Positions 8,078 to 15,156 of a stretch of DNA of 64,000 nucleotides are shown here, piece after piece. Positions within the stretch are counted from its first letter, which is position 1, and every line of letters begins with the position of its first letter. The DNA comes from Thermacetogenium phaeum DSM 12270. Lineage in GTDB: Bacteria; Bacillota; DSM-12270; Thermacetogeniales; Thermacetogeniaceae. The stretch spans positions 203,942-267,941 of the forward strand of contig NC_018870.1 in assembly GCF_000305935.1 (NCBI RefSeq), read 5' to 3'. The notes beneath the pieces are model-generated. The model saw only the letters and a list, made by a program, of their open reading frames with translations, was not told where the DNA came from and made no database searches. Both the position numbers and the translations under genes were made by a program.

Positions 8078-8102
8078 CCCGGCGAGCCGGGTTTTTCTTT
8101 TT
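8078..8102 (+). terminator. Rho-independent terminator after the EamA-like gene
   Basis: Stem CCCGG/CCGGG with loop CGAG, followed by TTTTTCTTTTT. It lies 37 bases past the stop of the EamA-like gene and before the ribosome site of the next gene. Confidence 0.8.
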
Positions 8103-8147
8103 GAGGGCGGCGGAAGCGTCGTTTTGAATCTCGGGGGGATACCTGTG

Positions 8148-9905
8148 ATGGAAAGGTTCGGCCGCAGCAGGGAGTTGAAGGGAGGAGCGGGGCGCGCCCG
8201 CGGCGTCAGAAGCGGTGCGGGAAGGAGGGCGGGAGCGCCTTTGAGGCTCTCGGTGCCCCTGTTGGGGGTTCTGGCGGTTGCTGCCTTTGCCCTCTGCTTC
8301 TGGCACTCCTACTACGACTCCGCCTTCATGGGGCTCATCTACAACGATGCCCAGGACTACGCCAGCATCGCCCGCAACGTCGCCTCAGGCAGAGGCCTCA
8401 TCTCCCAGTACCTGACCCCCTTAAGCCTCGCCCACTTCGGGGTGCCGCAGCCCGACGTCTGGCGCGCCCCCCTCTGGCCGCTGCTCCTGGCCGCCTTCCA
8501 GCGGGTCTTCGGCTTCATCGACGAGGCCTCCGCCCTGGCCGGGGGCTTCTGCTTCGCCGCCGGGGCCGCGCTCACGTTCCTTTTGGGGAGGCGCTGGTTC
8601 AACACCCCCGTCGCCCTGGCCGCAGCCGCCCTCTGCGCCTTCAGCGGGCAGCTGCTCTCCTTCAGCATCTCCGGGCTCACCGAGCCGCTGGCCGTTCTCC
8701 TGATGGCGGGCTGGCTTTACCTGCTGACGGCCGCCCCGCTCTCGCCCTGGGGGCCGTTTTTGGCCGGACTCGGGGGCGGGGTCTTTTACCTCGCCCGCTA
8801 CAACGCCCTCCTCTTCTTCCTGCCCGCTCTGGTCTACCTCTGGTGGGTCCGGCGGCCGCGGCGGGAGCCCCGCCCAGACCTGGGCGCGCCGTTTGGAGCA
8901 GGCAGGAAAGGGGATGCCCTGCAGGGGGCGGCAGGGGGGCGGCGCCGCGCCGCCTTTGCGGCTCCGGCCGCCCTCTTCGTCCTGGGCTTCCTGCTGGCGG
9001 CCGGGCCCTGGCTCTGGCGCAACTGCGCTCTGACCGGGAACCCCTTCTTCTCCCTGCAGCAGTACGAGCCGGTCATGTTCACCAGGACCTATCCGGAGTA
9101 CAGCCTCTACAGAAGGGCGGAGATCGTGGACGTGGCGGGATTTTTGCTCTCTCATCTGGAGGAGGTCGGGGAGAAGGTCGCCGCCGGGTGGGGGGAGTTC
9201 GCCGGGGGCTTCTGGAAGCCGGAGTTCACGGGGGTGGCCCTCCCGGTCTTCATCCTCTTCCTGCTCTCCCTGGCCCTGCCCCTGGACGCCTCCTTTCCCG
9301 CCCAGAGGGGCGTGCGGCCGCTTCTCATCTCCTGCTTTCTCCTCCAGCTGGCGGCCCTCCTCCCCCTGCACTACATCCCCCGGCTCTTCATCATCTTCGC
9401 CCCTCTGTACGCGATCTACGCCTGCGGGGCGGTCTGGCAGCTGGCCGCAGGGGGGTTGAGGCTCCTCCGCCTGCCGGCGGTTTCGGCGGCGGTTCTGGCG
9501 GCGGCACTCCTGGCGGCCTTCACCATCTCCGGCGTCAGGGCCAACTACCCCGACTTCCACCCGGAGCCGCCCGGGCCGCATCCCCGTTCCCTGCGGGCGG
9601 AGGCGATCTCCGACGTCCGGAGGGCGCTTTCCCCGGACCGGGTGGTGGTCTCCGACAGCGGCCACATCTTCGCCTGGTACGGGGAGCGCTATGCCTTGAA
9701 ACTCCCCTATTCACCGGCCGACCTGCCGGAGGTCGCCCGCCTCGCCCCGGTAGGCGCCCTCTTCCTCTCCAACTGGATCACCTGGAATTCCCCCGATGCC
9801 GACCCGGCCTGGGTGGAGGTCTACCTCTCCCGGCCGCCCGCTCTGCACGGGCTGAGGCTCGCCAAGGTCTACCCCGACGGCAGCCTTCTGTATCTGGCGG
9901 ATTGA
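8148..9905 (+). CDS. GT39/ArnT-like polytopic glycosyltransferase family protein
   Basis: About 585 residues with roughly ten hydrophobic segments and a soluble C-terminal part. After the first membrane segment comes a loop with YNDAQDYASIARNVASG, matching the acidic catalytic loop of GT39/PMT/ArnT-like enzymes that transfer sugars from polyprenyl phosphates. GLTEPLAVLLMAGWLYLL in the middle is also typical. The C-terminal part (GHIFAWYGERYALKLPYSPA) is a periplasmic domain. ATG at 8148, with GGGGGGA nine bases upstream; GTG at 8145 is possible. The N-terminus is Arg/Gly-rich. Acceptor unknown; probably cell-surface glycan or protein modification. Confidence 0.75.
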   Translation: MERFGRSRELKGGAGRARGVRSGAGRRAGAPLRLSVPLLGVLAVAAFALCFWHSYYDSAFMGLIYNDAQDYASIARNVASGRGLISQYLTPLSLAHFGVPQPDVWRAPLWPLLLAAFQRVFGFIDEASALAGGFCFAAGAALTFLLGRRWFNTPVALAAAALCAFSGQLLSFSISGLTEPLAVLLMAGWLYLLTAAPLSPWGPFLAGLGGGVFYLARYNALLFFLPALVYLWWVRRPRREPRPDLGAPFGAGRKGDALQGAAGGRRRAAFAAPAALFVLGFLLAAGPWLWRNCALTGNPFFSLQQYEPVMFTRTYPEYSLYRRAEIVDVAGFLLSHLEEVGEKVAAGWGEFAGGFWKPEFTGVALPVFILFLLSLALPLDASFPAQRGVRPLLISCFLLQLAALLPLHYIPRLFIIFAPLYAIYACGAVWQLAAGGLRLLRLPAVSAAVLAAALLAAFTISGVRANYPDFHPEPPGPHPRSLRAEAISDVRRALSPDRVVVSDSGHIFAWYGERYALKLPYSPADLPEVARLAPVGALFLSNWITWNSPDADPAWVEVYLSRPPALHGLRLAKVYPDGSLLYLAD

Positions 9906-10031
9906 CCCATCGGGGGTCGAACCCTATTCAAGATAAAAAGGTTGACCCCTGCGGCAGCGAACCCCGGCGAATTCAGCCGGGGTCGGGAGTGGAGGCGGGG
10001 ATCAACCGGAATGCGGCTTTACAGGAGACGC

Positions 10032-10290
10032 CGGCGGCGGCACCGACAGAACGAAAAAAAGGGTTTATCCTTGCCGCCGCAGCGGCCTTATTACGGAGGC
10101 TGTGCTGCTCGCCCCTGACGAGGAAGCGCAAACGGCAGCCGATTCTAGGTAGGACGTCGCGGTGGGCGGCTCTGCGGCAGGGGTGCCGTCAGAGGAGCCG
10201 GTCGGCTGCCGTTTGCGGCAGGTCTTAGGCGAGTCAAACCGGAAGATCCGGGAGCAGGCGCAAAGACGAACCGCGACGCATTGTTCAGGT
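10032..10290 (+). ncRNA. Repeated structured RNA element, copy A
   Basis: Lies in the 390-base gap after the GT39-like gene. It is clearly homologous to copy B (26693-26970) and has a head shared with copy C (minus strand, 10756-11055): GCGGCACCGACAGA. Stems visible: CGGCC (10083-10087) with GGCTG (10098-10102); CTCTG-CGGCA with TGCCG-(T)-CAGAG (10170-10194); and a perfect 15-bp pair GCAAACGGCAGCCGA (10128-10142) with TCGGCTGCCGTTTGC (10202-10216). Closing arms GGTTTATCCTT (10062-10072) and AAAGACGAACC (10262-10272) pair imperfectly. No open frame is conserved between copies. The family is unknown to me. Confidence 0.7.
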
Positions 10291-10297
10291 CAGGGTG

Positions 10298-10663
10298 CTA
10301 CATTAAGGTGAGATAGATGGCATCCCCCTCCTTGCAGGCTCTGGCCAGCTCGCAGTGGCGCAGAACGGCGAAGTTGTTCTGCAGCTCCTCCGGGGAGATC
10401 CCCAGGGCCCCGGCGATCTCCTCCCGGGTGGCCTTCCCCTTCTCCTTCAGGTAGTCGTAGATCTTCTTCTGAAGGGGCGTCAGCCCGTCCGTACCCTTCT
10501 GCCCCTGCAGCTCCCGGGCGGTTCGGGCCGCGGAAACCGCCCCCGGATCGCAGGGCTGAGGCCGCGTCAAAGCGGCGATGTAGCAGTCCTCGCAGAGCTT
10601 CATCCCTGCGTGGCCGTAGATTTCGTCCTCCGGGACGTCGGCCTGGCATTTTTCACAGCGCAT
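10298..10663 (-). CDS. Zinc-ribbon plus winged-helix small regulator-like protein
   Basis: A 121-residue protein with an N-terminal four-cysteine site (CEKC at the start and CEDC about 20 residues later, LIM/zinc-ribbon-like) and a C-terminal winged-helix-like segment, TPLQKKIYDYLKEKGKATRE, followed by EIAGALGISPEELQ. It is probably a DNA-binding or redox/metal-responsive regulator. ATG start with GGAGGTGG upstream on the minus strand. It stands alone between RNA element copies A and C. No partner can be named. Confidence 0.7.
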   Translation of the reverse strand: MRCEKCQADVPEDEIYGHAGMKLCEDCYIAALTRPQPCDPGAVSAARTARELQGQKGTDGLTPLQKKIYDYLKEKGKATREEIAGALGISPEELQNNFAVLRHCELARACKEGDAIYLTLM

Positions 10664-10755
10664 TACTCTTCCACCTCCCGATCGGTTGAAGTAAGAGGTT
10701 GATAACTGGCGTCCGGTGTGCTCCCGGCCCCCTTTTGGGAAACCGCATCCCTGTC

Positions 10756-11055
10756 ATGAAAATAGATCGCATACCCTGCCGGTCTACCGCTCGACTCCCG
10801 ATTCCAGGCCGGACAGGACGACGGCTCGCTTCGGGACAGCTCTGGGATGCTGCGTAACAAGTTGCGAACTGCTTCTGCCAGTCGCAGCGTTTGGCCTCGC
10901 AGCAAATCCATTCCATCGAAACTCTTAAGGTGTCTGTACTCGCATCCCGACCTGTCATCCTCGCTTCGCCTGTCCTGTTACCCGGCCTTCCATAGGTCGC
11001 TCGCCGGCAGACCCGTCGGGTATTTTCATACTCTGTTGGTGCCGCCGGAGGCGGC
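10756..11055 (-). ncRNA. Repeated structured RNA element, copy C (diverged)
   Basis: On the minus strand the stretch opens with GGCGGCACCAACAGA, the same head as copies A and B. It then has a closing pair, TATTTTCAT (plus 11021-11029) with ATGAAAATA (plus 10756-10764), an inner pair CTGCCGG/CCGGCAG, and the segment TGCCGGCGAGCGACC, matching TGCCGGCGCAGCGACC of copy B. The remaining interior has diverged. No convincing protein is encoded on either strand in 10664-11110. Homology is weaker than between A and B but supported by head, core segment and equivalent closing stem. Confidence 0.5.
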
Positions 11056-11110
11056 ATGGGTGTCTGCCCGGAGAGGGGCCGGGGCAGGGCTCTGTGAAGG
11101 CTCCCTGCCT

Positions 11111-11464
11111 TCAGCTGTTCTCCGGCAGTGCCCCGTAATCCTTCAAAGCCTTGATGACGTAAGAGGTATAGGCAATCCCCGGGCCCCCGCCCATCATGAT
11201 GGCCACACTGCACGCCTCCAGGATCTCTTCCACCGTTGCCCCTGAGTCAAGCGCCTGCTTGACGTGGTTGGCTATTCAGGGCTGACAGCGGATGGCGACG
11301 GAAACGGCGATCCCGATCAGCTCTTTGAACTTCAGCGAGAGGGCGCCCTCCCGGTGCACCCCCCGGGCTATGCCCTGGAAGCCCTTCATGATTTCGGGAA
11401 ACCGTTTTTGCAGTTCCGCCCGGCCTTCTTCGAGGGTCTTCAGCAGGTTCTCCATTTCCTTCAC
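11111..11464 (-). CDS. AhpD/carboxymuconolactone decarboxylase-like selenoprotein (CxxU)
   Basis: A 117-residue CMD/AhpD-fold protein if the in-frame TGA at codon 63 (11276-11278) is read as selenocysteine. Cysteine relatives have CxxC in the active site; here the codons give R-C-Q-P-UGA, and homology continues without a frameshift: IANHVKQAL, VEEILEACSVAIMMGGGPG, then DYGALPENS. Twelve bases after the UGA is a 7-bp hairpin with a 4-base loop, placed like a bacterial SECIS. The family performs thiol-based redox or peroxide-related chemistry. GTG start at 11464 follows GGAGG with 8-base spacing; ATG at 11455 is an alternative. A strong promoter and an operator-like dyad lie upstream. Simple gene callers would split or truncate it. 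Confidence 0.8.
11246..11263 (-). promoter_or_regulatory. Candidate SECIS hairpin
   Basis: On the minus strand, GTCAAGC-AGGC-GCTTGAC makes a perfect 7-bp stem with a short loop containing GG, starting 12 bases after the UGA. Bacterial SECIS loops bind SelB and lie within the first tens of bases after the UGA, within the coding region. Position, stem and loop fit; binding is untested. Confidence 0.6.
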
Positions 11465-11531
11465 CCTTCTCTCCTCCCTGGTCGGTGATTTCCGGCTGGT
11501 AGATGAACGGCAATTAAATAGCCTTAAACTT

Positions 11532-11552
11532 ATATATGTCGTCAACATATAT
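11532..11552. promoter_or_regulatory. Perfect ATATATGT-N5-ACATATAT operator-like dyad
   Basis: Inverted repeat with 8-base arms, overlapping the downstream edge of the -10 box of the selenoprotein promoter. PadR-family regulators bind ATGT...ACAT dyads, and a PadR-like gene (11836-12237) faces away from this promoter 280 bases further on, so repression of the selenoprotein gene by that regulator is a reasonable inference. Confidence 0.55.
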
Positions 11553-11579
11553 TATAATATCCATAGCGGTGCCTGGCAA
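11551..11579 (-). promoter_or_regulatory. SigA-type promoter of the selenoprotein gene
   Basis: Minus strand TTGCCA (11579-11574), 17-base spacer, TATAAT (11556-11551). It lies about 90 bases upstream of the GTG start. Confidence 0.75.
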
Positions 11580-11835
11580 GTGTCGGCCGGGGTCTTTTTA
11601 GCCGGTCTTCGCCCGGAGAGCGAGGCCCGGACGGGGGAGCGGGGCGGCCGGTTTCCGCCGGCCGTTTCCTGGGAACGAGGCCCGGCCGGGTGACCCGGCT
11701 CGCCCTTTCAGGGTATCCCTTCCGGCGCTCGGCCTGGCATCTGAGATGCCTTTTTTGCGCTTTGCAGTATCGACCAAACCGGGAAGAAAATGTGCTATGA
11801 TGGATGGCGGAGAACTGAACTTAGGAGGAATCTCC

Positions 11836-12237
11836 ATGTTTTCTGGTGACGGCTGCGGTCTTCCGGGGTCGGGAGCCGGCAGCGGCCCCCGCTGCGCCGG
11901 GGGGCCCCGGAAGTTCATCGAACCCTATCTGCTCCTCTTCTTGAAGGAGAGGACTGCCTACGGGTACGAGCTGATCGAGATGTTCGCCCGCTTCGGCTTC
12001 GATCCCCTCCCCGACCCCGGGGCGGTTTACCGCAATCTGAGGCGGATGGAGGAGGAGGGGCTGGTCGAGTCGCGCTGGGAGCTGGAGGGCAGCGGCCTCC
12101 CCCGCCGCTTCTACAGGCTGACCGGCGAAGGGGACGCCGTGCTCCGGGCCTGGGTGAGGAAGTTCAAGACCAACAGAGACATCGCCGACGAGTTCATCAA
12201 CTACTACCGCCGGATTGCCGGGGAGAAGGACGAATAG
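11836..12237 (+). CDS. PadR-family transcriptional regulator
   Basis: A 133-residue PadR-type winged-helix protein. After a glycine-rich N-terminus with two cysteines comes FIEPYLLLFLKERTAYGYEL, the standard PadR opening, then DPGAVYRNLRRMEEEGLVES (recognition helix and wing) and a C-terminal dimerisation helix. ATG at 11836 is preceded by TTAGGAGGAATCTCC; longer upstream reading is unnecessary. The two N-terminal cysteines could sense metal or redox state. The adjacent divergent selenoprotein gene has an ATGT/ACAT dyad in its promoter, making it the likeliest target. The interval 11580-11835 otherwise shows only GC-rich hairpins. Confidence 0.85.
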   Translation: MFSGDGCGLPGSGAGSGPRCAGGPRKFIEPYLLLFLKERTAYGYELIEMFARFGFDPLPDPGAVYRNLRRMEEEGLVESRWELEGSGLPRRFYRLTGEGDAVLRAWVRKFKTNRDIADEFINYYRRIAGEKDE

Positions 12238-12238
12238 C

Positions 12239-13327
12239 TCAGAGGTTTCGGAGCAGACCCTCGAGGACGGCGGCGTCGAGGCTCCGGGCCAGGGCGGTGA
12301 TCAGCCGCAGGGCGTTCCGGTAGTCGTCCAGATGGGCCATCCCGGTGTGGTCGTGGATGTAGCGGACGGGGATCCCGATCACCACCGATGGAACCCCCTG
12401 GCGGAAGAGGTGGATCTTGCCGGCGTCGGTCCCCCCTCCCGGCATCACGTCCACCTGGTAGGGGATGTCGTTCTCCTGCGCAGTCCGCACCACCAGGTCG
12501 CGGAAGGGCGTGTGGGGGATCATGCTGGCGTCGTAGAACCCGATCACGGGGCCCTTACCCAGCTGGGTGCGGATGGCGACGTCGTTCTCCCCGATCCCCG
12601 GGGTGTCGGTGGCGACCGAGACGTCGATCACCAGGGCCAGGTCCGGCCGCACCACGTCCACGCTGGTGGCGGCGCCCCGCAGCCCCACCTCCTCCTGGAC
12701 GGTCATCACCCCGTAGACGGCATTGGGGTGCTGCACTTTTTTTAGCTCCCGAAAAAGCTCCACCACCAGGGCGCACCCCACCCGGTCGTCCAAGGCCCGG
12801 GCCATGAAGGTCTTCCCGTTGGCGCAGAGGTGGAAGGAACTCGACGGCACCACCGGGTTCCCCTGCCTCACCCCCGCCTGCTCGGTTTCCTCCCGGCTCG
12901 TGGAGCCGACGTCGATGTACATGGCGCTGATCTTGACGGGCTTGGCGCGCTCTTCGGCGGTCAGGATGTGGGGGGACTTCGCCCCGATGACCCCGATCAC
13001 CCGCCCCTTTTCGGTGAGGATCTCCACCCGCTGGGCGAGCAGGACCTGCTCCCACCAGCCGCCCAGGGGCTGGAACTTGACGAAGCCGTCGGCGGTGACG
13101 CGGGTGACCAGAAACCCTACCTCATCCATGTGGGCGGCGATCATCAGCTTCGGCTCTTCAGACGTCCCCTTCTTGACCGCCACCAGGCTTCCCAGGTGGT
13201 CGGTGTGCAGCTCCTCGGCGAGGGGCTCCAGGTAGTCCCTCAGAACCTTTCTGATCGGGGCCTCGAAGCCGGAGACCCCGGGCGTTTCCGTCAGGGTTTT
13301 TAAGAGTTCCAGAGTCGTTTCCTCCAC
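12239..13327 (-). CDS. M42-family metallo-aminopeptidase
   Basis: A 362-residue M42 peptidase (glutamyl aminopeptidase/FrvX/TET family), a cytoplasmic di-metal exopeptidase. Visible ligands and motifs: AAHMDEVGFLV with the first metal histidine, ARALDDRVGC with the bridging aspartate, VQEEVGLRGA with the catalytic glutamate pair, IDVSVATDTPG, GGGTDAGK, and a late IPVRYIHDHTGMAHLDD with the last histidine. Length is normal. The start is GTG at 13327 with GGAGGA upstream. It converges with the PadR gene, the two stops being two bases apart. Probably housekeeping peptide turnover. Confidence 0.92.
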   Translation of the reverse strand: MEETTLELLKTLTETPGVSGFEAPIRKVLRDYLEPLAEELHTDHLGSLVAVKKGTSEEPKLMIAAHMDEVGFLVTRVTADGFVKFQPLGGWWEQVLLAQRVEILTEKGRVIGVIGAKSPHILTAEERAKPVKISAMYIDVGSTSREETEQAGVRQGNPVVPSSSFHLCANGKTFMARALDDRVGCALVVELFRELKKVQHPNAVYGVMTVQEEVGLRGAATSVDVVRPDLALVIDVSVATDTPGIGENDVAIRTQLGKGPVIGFYDASMIPHTPFRDLVVRTAQENDIPYQVDVMPGGGTDAGKIHLFRQGVPSVVIGIPVRYIHDHTGMAHLDDYRNALRLITALARSLDAAVLEGLLRNL

Positions 13328-13659
13328 GGCGGTTTATCCTCCTTCACTGATTCGCTCTCAGTTAGTCTTAACCGGGGGAAGGGGTTCTTATGCCCGGGAA
13401 GGGCTTTAATACCGGAAAAATCCGCCGGGCAGCCCTGCCGGGCGAATTCCTTTTCCTGTAAATTCTGATTGACAAATTATAGATGGTGGAGTAGAATCAG
13501 GAGGTGGCCGACCGGGCGGTCGGATTTTGACGGCCTGCGGCCGGCCCACTTCAAAACCGCTGACGAAACTGCCGGGATAATTCCTTCTACGACGTCGACC
13601 GACCGCAGACGTGCGGCTGTTGACTGATCGACCGATTCTAAAATCCGGGGGGATTGTTG
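13328..13659 (+). promoter_or_regulatory. Control region of the RND efflux operon
   Basis: Holds a near-consensus promoter, TTGACA (13469-13474), 17-base spacer, TAGAAT (13492-13497). Ten bases further is a perfect dyad CCGACC-GGGC-GGTCGG (13508-13523), well placed as an operator for the operon's own TetR-type regulator (18582-19202). The remaining leader of about 135 bases contains CCGCA-GACG-TGCGG and no gene. Promoter seen directly; operator assignment inferred. Confidence 0.7.
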
Positions 13660-15156
13660 ATGGGAGCAGGAGAAGAATTGACGAACGGCGGTTTAAAAGG
13701 CGCCTCCGGCGAGGACAGGCCGTCCCGGGAGGGGCGCCCTCCGGGGGGTGGCCCTGCAGGTGAAGGTGATGCCGGGGAACGGCTGCCGGGGCTCAAGGCG
13801 TCACCCGCCGCCGGGGATGCCCAAAATGAGGGCGGGCGGGCTTTAGAGCCTCAAGCTGCGGGGGCGGCGGGAAAAGCGGCTGAATGCGGCGCTCCGGAGA
13901 ATGCCGCCTCCGGGGATGCTGCCGGAGGGGACAGCGGGGACACCCCGGAGCCCCCTGAAGGGGGGAGGACCCTCTTAAGGAGGAGGCTTCTCGCCGCCGG
14001 GATCGCTTTGGCGGTTCTCATAGGGATCGGCATCATGGGCTGGCGCTATGTGAAGCTTAAGCAGGAGGACGCCCCTGCTGACGCCGGCCCCAAGGTGGTT
14101 CCGGTGGAGGTGGCGGAGGTGACGACAGGGGACGTGGTGAAGGTCGTCAAGCTCACCGGGAACGTGGCCGCCCGCACGGAGATCAACGTCATTCCCAAGA
14201 TGCCCGGCAGGATCCGGTCTCTTTCCGTCGACGTCGGGGACCGCGTCACCAAAGGGCAGGTCCTGGTGAAGCTGGACGACGCCGAGGTGCTGGCATCCCT
14301 CCGGGCTGCGGAAGCGGCGCTGGAGGTGGCCAAGGCCGGCGCCCGGGCGGCTCAGGCCAACCTGGAGGACGCCAAACGCAACCTGGAGCGGATGCAGCAG
14401 CTTTACGATGCCGGGGCGATCTCCCTGCAGCAGCTGGAGCAGGCCCAGCTCCGCTACGATCAGGCCGCTGCCGGGGTTAACGACGCCCAGGTGCGCCAGG
14501 CGGAGGCGGCCGTGGAGTCGGCGCGCCTGCAGCTGGAGAACACCGTCATCGTTTCTCCCATCAACGGGGTGGTGGCGGCGCGCTTCGCCGACCCGGGCGA
14601 GCTGGCCGGCACCAGCCAGCCCCTGCTGACCCTGGTGGACATCTCCGAGGTGCAGGTCACCTGCAACGTTACCGGTGAGGACGTCAACAGCCTCCGCACG
14701 GGACAAAACGTCCCGGTGGTGGTGGCCGCCGCCGGGCAGACGGAGGAAGAACGGCGCTTCACCGGGAGGATCACCTCTCTGGCGCCGGCGGCCGACGCCC
14801 GCAGCAAGCTCTTCCCCGTCAGGATTTCCATTCCCAATCCGGAGGGGAGGCTGCGGCCGGGGATGTTCGCCGAGGTCCACCTGACGACGGCCGTGAGCCG
14901 CGGTGCCGTCAGGGTGCCGGTGGATGCCGTTCTGGAAAGGGACGGGAAGAAGATCGTCTACGTGGTGGAAGGGGACAGGGCACGGGAGCGCCGGGTCGAG
15001 ACCGGGATCACCGGGGAGGAGTACGTCGAGATCAAAAGCGGCCTCAAGCCCGGTGAAAAGGTCGTGGTCACCGGGCAGGACTTCCTGGTGGACGGCACCA
15101 GGGTGCAGGTGTCCTCCGGCAAGAACGGCGGGCAGGGGAAGGAGGCCTCCCGATGA
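13660..15156 (+). CDS. RND efflux membrane-fusion (HlyD/AcrA-like) subunit
   Basis: A 498-residue periplasmic-adaptor-type subunit anchored by one membrane segment (AAGIALAVLIGIGIMGW, about 116-132). Then come the barrel-sandwich part (KMPGRIRSLSVDVGDRVTKG), a coiled-coil hairpin, the second lipoyl half ending in VIVSPINGVVAARFADPGE, beta-barrel and membrane-proximal domains. Unusual is a cytoplasmic N-terminal extension of about 100 residues, low-complexity and rich in Gly, Ala, Pro and Glu. ATG at 13660 has GGGGGGA seven bases upstream. The stop overlaps the pump gene (ATGA), so the two are translationally coupled. Confidence 0.9.
   Translation: MGAGEELTNGGLKGASGEDRPSREGRPPGGGPAGEGDAGERLPGLKASPAAGDAQNEGGRALEPQAAGAAGKAAECGAPENAASGDAAGGDSGDTPEPPEGGRTLLRRRLLAAGIALAVLIGIGIMGWRYVKLKQEDAPADAGPKVVPVEVAEVTTGDVVKVVKLTGNVAARTEINVIPKMPGRIRSLSVDVGDRVTKGQVLVKLDDAEVLASLRAAEAALEVAKAGARAAQANLEDAKRNLERMQQLYDAGAISLQQLEQAQLRYDQAAAGVNDAQVRQAEAAVESARLQLENTVIVSPINGVVAARFADPGELAGTSQPLLTLVDISEVQVTCNVTGEDVNSLRTGQNVPVVVAAAGQTEEERRFTGRITSLAPAADARSKLFPVRISIPNPEGRLRPGMFAEVHLTTAVSRGAVRVPVDAVLERDGKKIVYVVEGDRARERRVETGITGEEYVEIKSGLKPGEKVVVTGQDFLVDGTRVQVSSGKNGGQGKEASR

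Noticed and set aside
10653-11213. Minus-strand open frame of 186 residues
   Set aside because: It runs through RNA copy C and the end of the selenoprotein gene in another frame, with no motif or start site.
11276-11548. AhpD-like gene as a simple nonsense pseudogene
   Set aside because: The only lesion is a UGA at the active-site Cys position, with frame conserved after it and a hairpin placed like a SECIS.
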